A DNA stretch of 64,000 bases, taken from positions 43,959 through 107,958 of the forward strand of contig JAOTVB010000015.1 in NCBI GenBank assembly GCA_029863605.1, in the 5' to 3' direction. The stretch comes from Myxococcales bacterium (GTDB lineage Bacteria > Myxococcota_A > Polyangia > Polyangiales > Houyiibacteriaceae). The translations under genes and the position numbers were made by a program. Below are positions 61,744-64,000 of this stretch, piece after piece; the first letter of the stretch is position 1, and every line of letters begins with the position of its first letter. The notes under the pieces were generated by a model. The model was not told where the DNA came from, did not search any database, and worked only from the letters and a program-made list of their open reading frames with translations.

Positions 61744-62238
61744 ATGAAATTTCTAGTAGCGTTAGTATTAACTGGTGCGCTTGCGGTCGTAGGCTGCGGT
61801 GACGATGAGGCGAACGGCACCGGTGGAACCGGTGGCGGCACAGCCGGAACAGGTGGCGCAGGCGCCACGGGCGGCACGGGCGGTGGAACCGGCGGTAGCG
61901 GCGGCATGCCTGGCGCCGACCCTGTGATCACGAACATCGCCTGGGCGCCGGACGGGGCGTGCGCAAGGGGTACGCGGAGCAACTACACAATTACGGTGAC
62001 CGCCACGGATGCCGAAAACGATCCGACGGAGCTCACGTACATGGGCAGCGTCAGTTGCTCGATGTCGGGCCCAATCGACGCGATAGACTCGACTGTGAGC
62101 TGTCCCAACGTGGCGCCGTACACAGGCATGGTGGTTGTGGAAGACCTTGATGGGAATACGAGCCTTAACGCGAATTTCACCTTCGACGTCTGCGAGACCA
62201 GCAGCTGCGCAGACAACGTCACCGCCTGCAATCTCTGA
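61744..62238 (+). CDS. Small Gly-rich lipoprotein, unknown
   Basis: 164 residues. AAGGAG lies ahead of ATG 61744. Lipobox VVGC, then about 35 residues of Gly/Thr/Ala linker (GGTGGGTAGTGGAG) and a ~100-residue Ig-like or fibronectin-like beta domain with PVITNIAWAPDGACARG, YTITVTATDAENDPTEL and VEDLDGNTSLNANFTFDVC; four Cys likely pair. No function recognised; surface display is likely. The 5' region contains a hairpin CCGGCG..CGCCGG (61693-61719). Confidence 0.75.
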   Translation: MKFLVALVLTGALAVVGCGDDEANGTGGTGGGTAGTGGAGATGGTGGGTGGSGGMPGADPVITNIAWAPDGACARGTRSNYTITVTATDAENDPTELTYMGSVSCSMSGPIDAIDSTVSCPNVAPYTGMVVVEDLDGNTSLNANFTFDVCETSSCADNVTACNL

Positions 62239-62260
62239 TCTTCGGCTGCAGACACGATAA

Positions 62261-62330
62261 ACACTGACGCTGGCACCAACGCTGGCGCTGGCACTCACGC
62301 TGGCGCCGGCGCTGGCACTGTCGCTGGCAC
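62261..62330 (+). repeat. Gene-free copy of the GACGCTGGCAC-type simple repeat
   Basis: About 70 bases of CTGGC/GCTGGCACT-type imperfect repeats after the lipoprotein stop. In one frame it would read DAGT.. NAGAGT.. like the linker of the LPMO-like protein, but no start or flanking domain exists. The pattern continues after the cloverleaf element at 62411-62430. Confidence 0.75.
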
Positions 62331-62410
62331 CCCCGTAAAGCCGACGCTTTGCGTCGTCCACGGGGCTCCGCTGACACCTTGCCCCGTGGCGACGTAGTCG
62401 CTTTACGGGG
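62331..62410. other. Cloverleaf-shaped inverted-repeat element
   Basis: Outer arms CCCCGTAAAGC (62331-62341) and GCTTTACGGGG (62400-62410), perfect 11 bases. Inside are three hairpins: CGACGC-TTT-GCGTCG (62342-62356), CCACGGGG...CCCCGTGG (62358-62365/62382-62389, 16-base loop) and CGAC-GTA-GTCG (62390-62400, its last G shared with the outer arm). No tRNA features (no CCA, no T-loop). It sits inside the simple repeat. A structured RNA, a small mobile element or a recombination site are all possible. Confidence 0.7.
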
Positions 62411-62455
62411 TGGCGCTGACACCGACACTGTCCCCTGGTATGCTCGCCCCCCTTC

Positions 62456-64000
62456 ATGGCGGGAAACGATAAATACCAAGCTGACATCGTCGTCATCGGT
62501 GGCGGGCTTGCGGGAATGGTCGCCGCGCTCGAGCTCCTCGATGCCGGTAAGAGCGTCGTCTTGTTAGACCGCGCGTCACGGGACCGCTTTGGTGGTTTGG
62601 CCAGGTGGTCGTTTGGCGGGATCTTCTTCGTCGACTCCCCGGAGCAACGCAAGAACGGCATCAAAGACTCCGTCGACCTCGCGATGCGCGATTGGGTGCG
62701 CTACGGCGAGCTCGATCCCAACGATGTCTGGCCATATCGATGGGCAGAGGCCTTCGTCAATCGCTGCACCGAAGAGGTCCGCGGATGGCTCCACGAGCGC
62801 GACGTCCGGCTGTTTCGCGCGGTCAACTGGACCGAGCGAGGGTACTTCGTCCCGGGTAACTCCGTGCCCCGCTTTCACATCGTCTGGGGCACCGGCGAAG
62901 GGGTCGTGCTTCCCCTCATCCCGCGGCTCGAGGCGCACGAGAAAGCCGGTCGGTTGCATCTTCACTTCGCTCACAGCGTGGAAAGTCTGACTAGAGAAGG
63001 CGGCGCAGTGGTCGGATGCCAAGGCACGAGTGCCAACGGCGCGTTTGAGGCCCAAGGTGACGCGGTCGTGATCGCAGCGGGCGGCATCGCCGGGAGCCAC
63101 GACAAGGTCCGTTCGATTTGGCCTAGAGACCAATGGGGCGAGCCCCCGGAGCCAATGCTCAACGGGTCGATGCCCGAAGCGGACGGCCGTCTTCTCGATC
63201 TGGCCGAGAACCTCGGGGCCAACATCACCCATCTCGAAAAGATGTGGAACTACGCAGCGGGTGTGCGCCATTGGGAGCCACTCTTTCCAAATCATGGGCT
63301 GAGCCTCGTCCCTGCGAAATCCCCGCTTTGGGTCAACTACCAAGGGCGGCGCTTCGTCGACCCGCCCCTCGTCGGCTCGTTTGACACCCTGCTCCTGATC
63401 GACCGCATCTGCCGCGAGAAGAAAAAGTACTCGTGGCAGATCATGAACCGGCGAATCGCAAACAAAGAGTTCGCCGTTTCGGGGGCCGAATTCAACCCGG
63501 CGGTGCGCGACAAGAAGCTCGGAGCGTTCATCTTGCGACTGCTTCGCGGCAATGGCGATCAGGTTCAGGAGTTCATCGACCACTGCCCTGACTTCGTCAC
63601 CGCGCAGAGCGTACCCGAGCTCGCTCGAAAGATGAACGCCCTCGCCGGTACGAATGACGTCGATGCCAAGGTGCTCGAACGCGACATCGCCGACTATGAC
63701 GCCAACATCGAGCGTGGCGCGCGCCTACAAAACGATGATCAGCTTCGACGCATCGCACATTGCAGGCAGTACCTCGGGGACCGGCTTCGAACCTGCAAAA
63801 ACGCCAAGATCGTCGACCCGAGCTCGATGCCTTTGATTGCGATTCGAACTCAGATTCTGACGCGTAAGAGCCTCGGCGGCATCCAGGTCGACCTCGACGC
63901 AAGGGTCCTCGACAAGGCGGGCAAGCCGATTCCAAATCTTTTCGCCGTTGGCGAGTCGTGCGGTTTCGGCGGAGGCGGAATGCATGGAAGACGGGCGCTC
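62456..64000 (+). CDS. FAD-binding dehydrogenase, KstD/FRDA-like (cut by window edge)
   Basis: 515 codons visible with an open end. Start ATG reads MAGNDKYQADIVVIGGGLAGMVAAL, the FAD Rossmann motif GGGLAGM; RASRDRFGGLARWSFGG follows; near the end VDLDARVLDKAGKPIPNLFAVGESCGFGGGGMHG is the flavin-binding C-terminal motif (GESCGFGGGGMHG) of 3-ketosteroid dehydrogenase-like and fumarate-reductase-like enzymes. Likely a flavin-dependent dehydrogenase of a steroid- or enoate-type substrate; no cytochrome or Fe-S partner is next to it. Confidence 0.9.
   Translation, partial: MAGNDKYQADIVVIGGGLAGMVAALELLDAGKSVVLLDRASRDRFGGLARWSFGGIFFVDSPEQRKNGIKDSVDLAMRDWVRYGELDPNDVWPYRWAEAFVNRCTEEVRGWLHERDVRLFRAVNWTERGYFVPGNSVPRFHIVWGTGEGVVLPLIPRLEAHEKAGRLHLHFAHSVESLTREGGAVVGCQGTSANGAFEAQGDAVVIAAGGIAGSHDKVRSIWPRDQWGEPPEPMLNGSMPEADGRLLDLAENLGANITHLEKMWNYAAGVRHWEPLFPNHGLSLVPAKSPLWVNYQGRRFVDPPLVGSFDTLLLIDRICREKKKYSWQIMNRRIANKEFAVSGAEFNPAVRDKKLGAFILRLLRGNGDQVQEFIDHCPDFVTAQSVPELARKMNALAGTNDVDAKVLERDIADYDANIERGARLQNDDQLRRIAHCRQYLGDRLRTCKNAKIVDPSSMPLIAIRTQILTRKSLGGIQVDLDARVLDKAGKPIPNLFAVGESCGFGGGGMHGRRAL

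Noticed and set aside
62331..62410. tRNA or integron attC site
   Set aside because: No CCA end, T-loop, or anticodon arm geometry; no attC R/L core boxes.

Overview
The window is GC-rich, densely coded chromosomal DNA from a bacterium that looks like a member of the Myxococcota (former Deltaproteobacteria), probably a free-living aerobe. The pointers are many lipoproteins with long Gly/Thr/Ala-rich linkers after the lipobox, an LPMO-like secreted protein with a C-terminal sorting tail, AidB-like and glutaryl-CoA-type acyl-CoA dehydrogenases, a HAD-IB/PlsC fusion, ECF sigma and stress modules, and several multiheme or MauG-type cytochromes. No rRNA, tRNA, CRISPR array, intact insertion sequence or prophage was seen. 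The taxonomic call is an inference from gene content only.

Layout. 1-2591 (minus): OmpA-type lipoprotein, outer-membrane barrel protein and the start of a CASTOR/POLLUX-like channel, facing a symmetric double promoter or operator (2615-2692). 2733-5009 (plus): small coiled-coil and membrane proteins, then an ECF sigma factor, an unknown 82-residue protein and an MscS-like channel. 5060-9780: a tightly coupled five-gene amidoligase cluster (C39-like peptidase, RLAN/RimK ATP-grasp, GCS2-like ligase, N-formylglutamate amidohydrolase, CDP-alcohol phosphatidyltransferase). 9814-14960: acyltransferase, HAD-PlsC fusion, glutaryl-CoA dehydrogenase, BadH and BadI, suggesting alicyclic or dicarboxylic acyl-CoA degradation. 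15019-19972: a PQQ-propeller lipoprotein, a membrane-anchored CoA-binding protein and glutamate dehydrogenase. 20006-23857 (minus): ribosome hibernation factor/cold-shock fusion, LonB-like protease and universal stress protein.

23966-29813 is a patchwork. It holds an MscS channel, a Rieske-less oxygenase, a dienelactone hydrolase lipoprotein, a PAS-domain scrap, a secreted hydrolase, and a deletion scar joining the start of an RND efflux pump to what looks like the end of a TolC-type protein. 29917-31703 is the most unusual locus: a methyltransferase translationally coupled to a one-chain HgcA-HgcB-like protein (corrinoid cap motif NVWCAAG, membrane helices, ferredoxin). Next to it lie AmmeMemoRadiSam proteins B and S. 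33698-41995 carries amidase, LuxR, PPOX, heme protein, LPMO-like protein, MetF, and a bestrophin/carbonic anhydrase pair.

42026-51315: a Tat-type lipoprotein amidohydrolase, a complete Rieske oxygenase, a GH31 lipoprotein with most sulfoquinovosidase marker residues, an SMP-30-like lactonase and polyphosphate kinase. 51440-56143: a TetR regulator, a perfect palindromic operator, then a beta-helix lipoprotein, a diheme cytochrome and a MauG-like peroxidase that probably form one exported redox unit. 56191-64000: AidB-like dehydrogenase, NAD synthase, hydrolase/SDR pair, a small lipoprotein, an 80-nt cloverleaf-shaped inverted-repeat element inside a simple repeat, and the start of a KstD-like flavoprotein.
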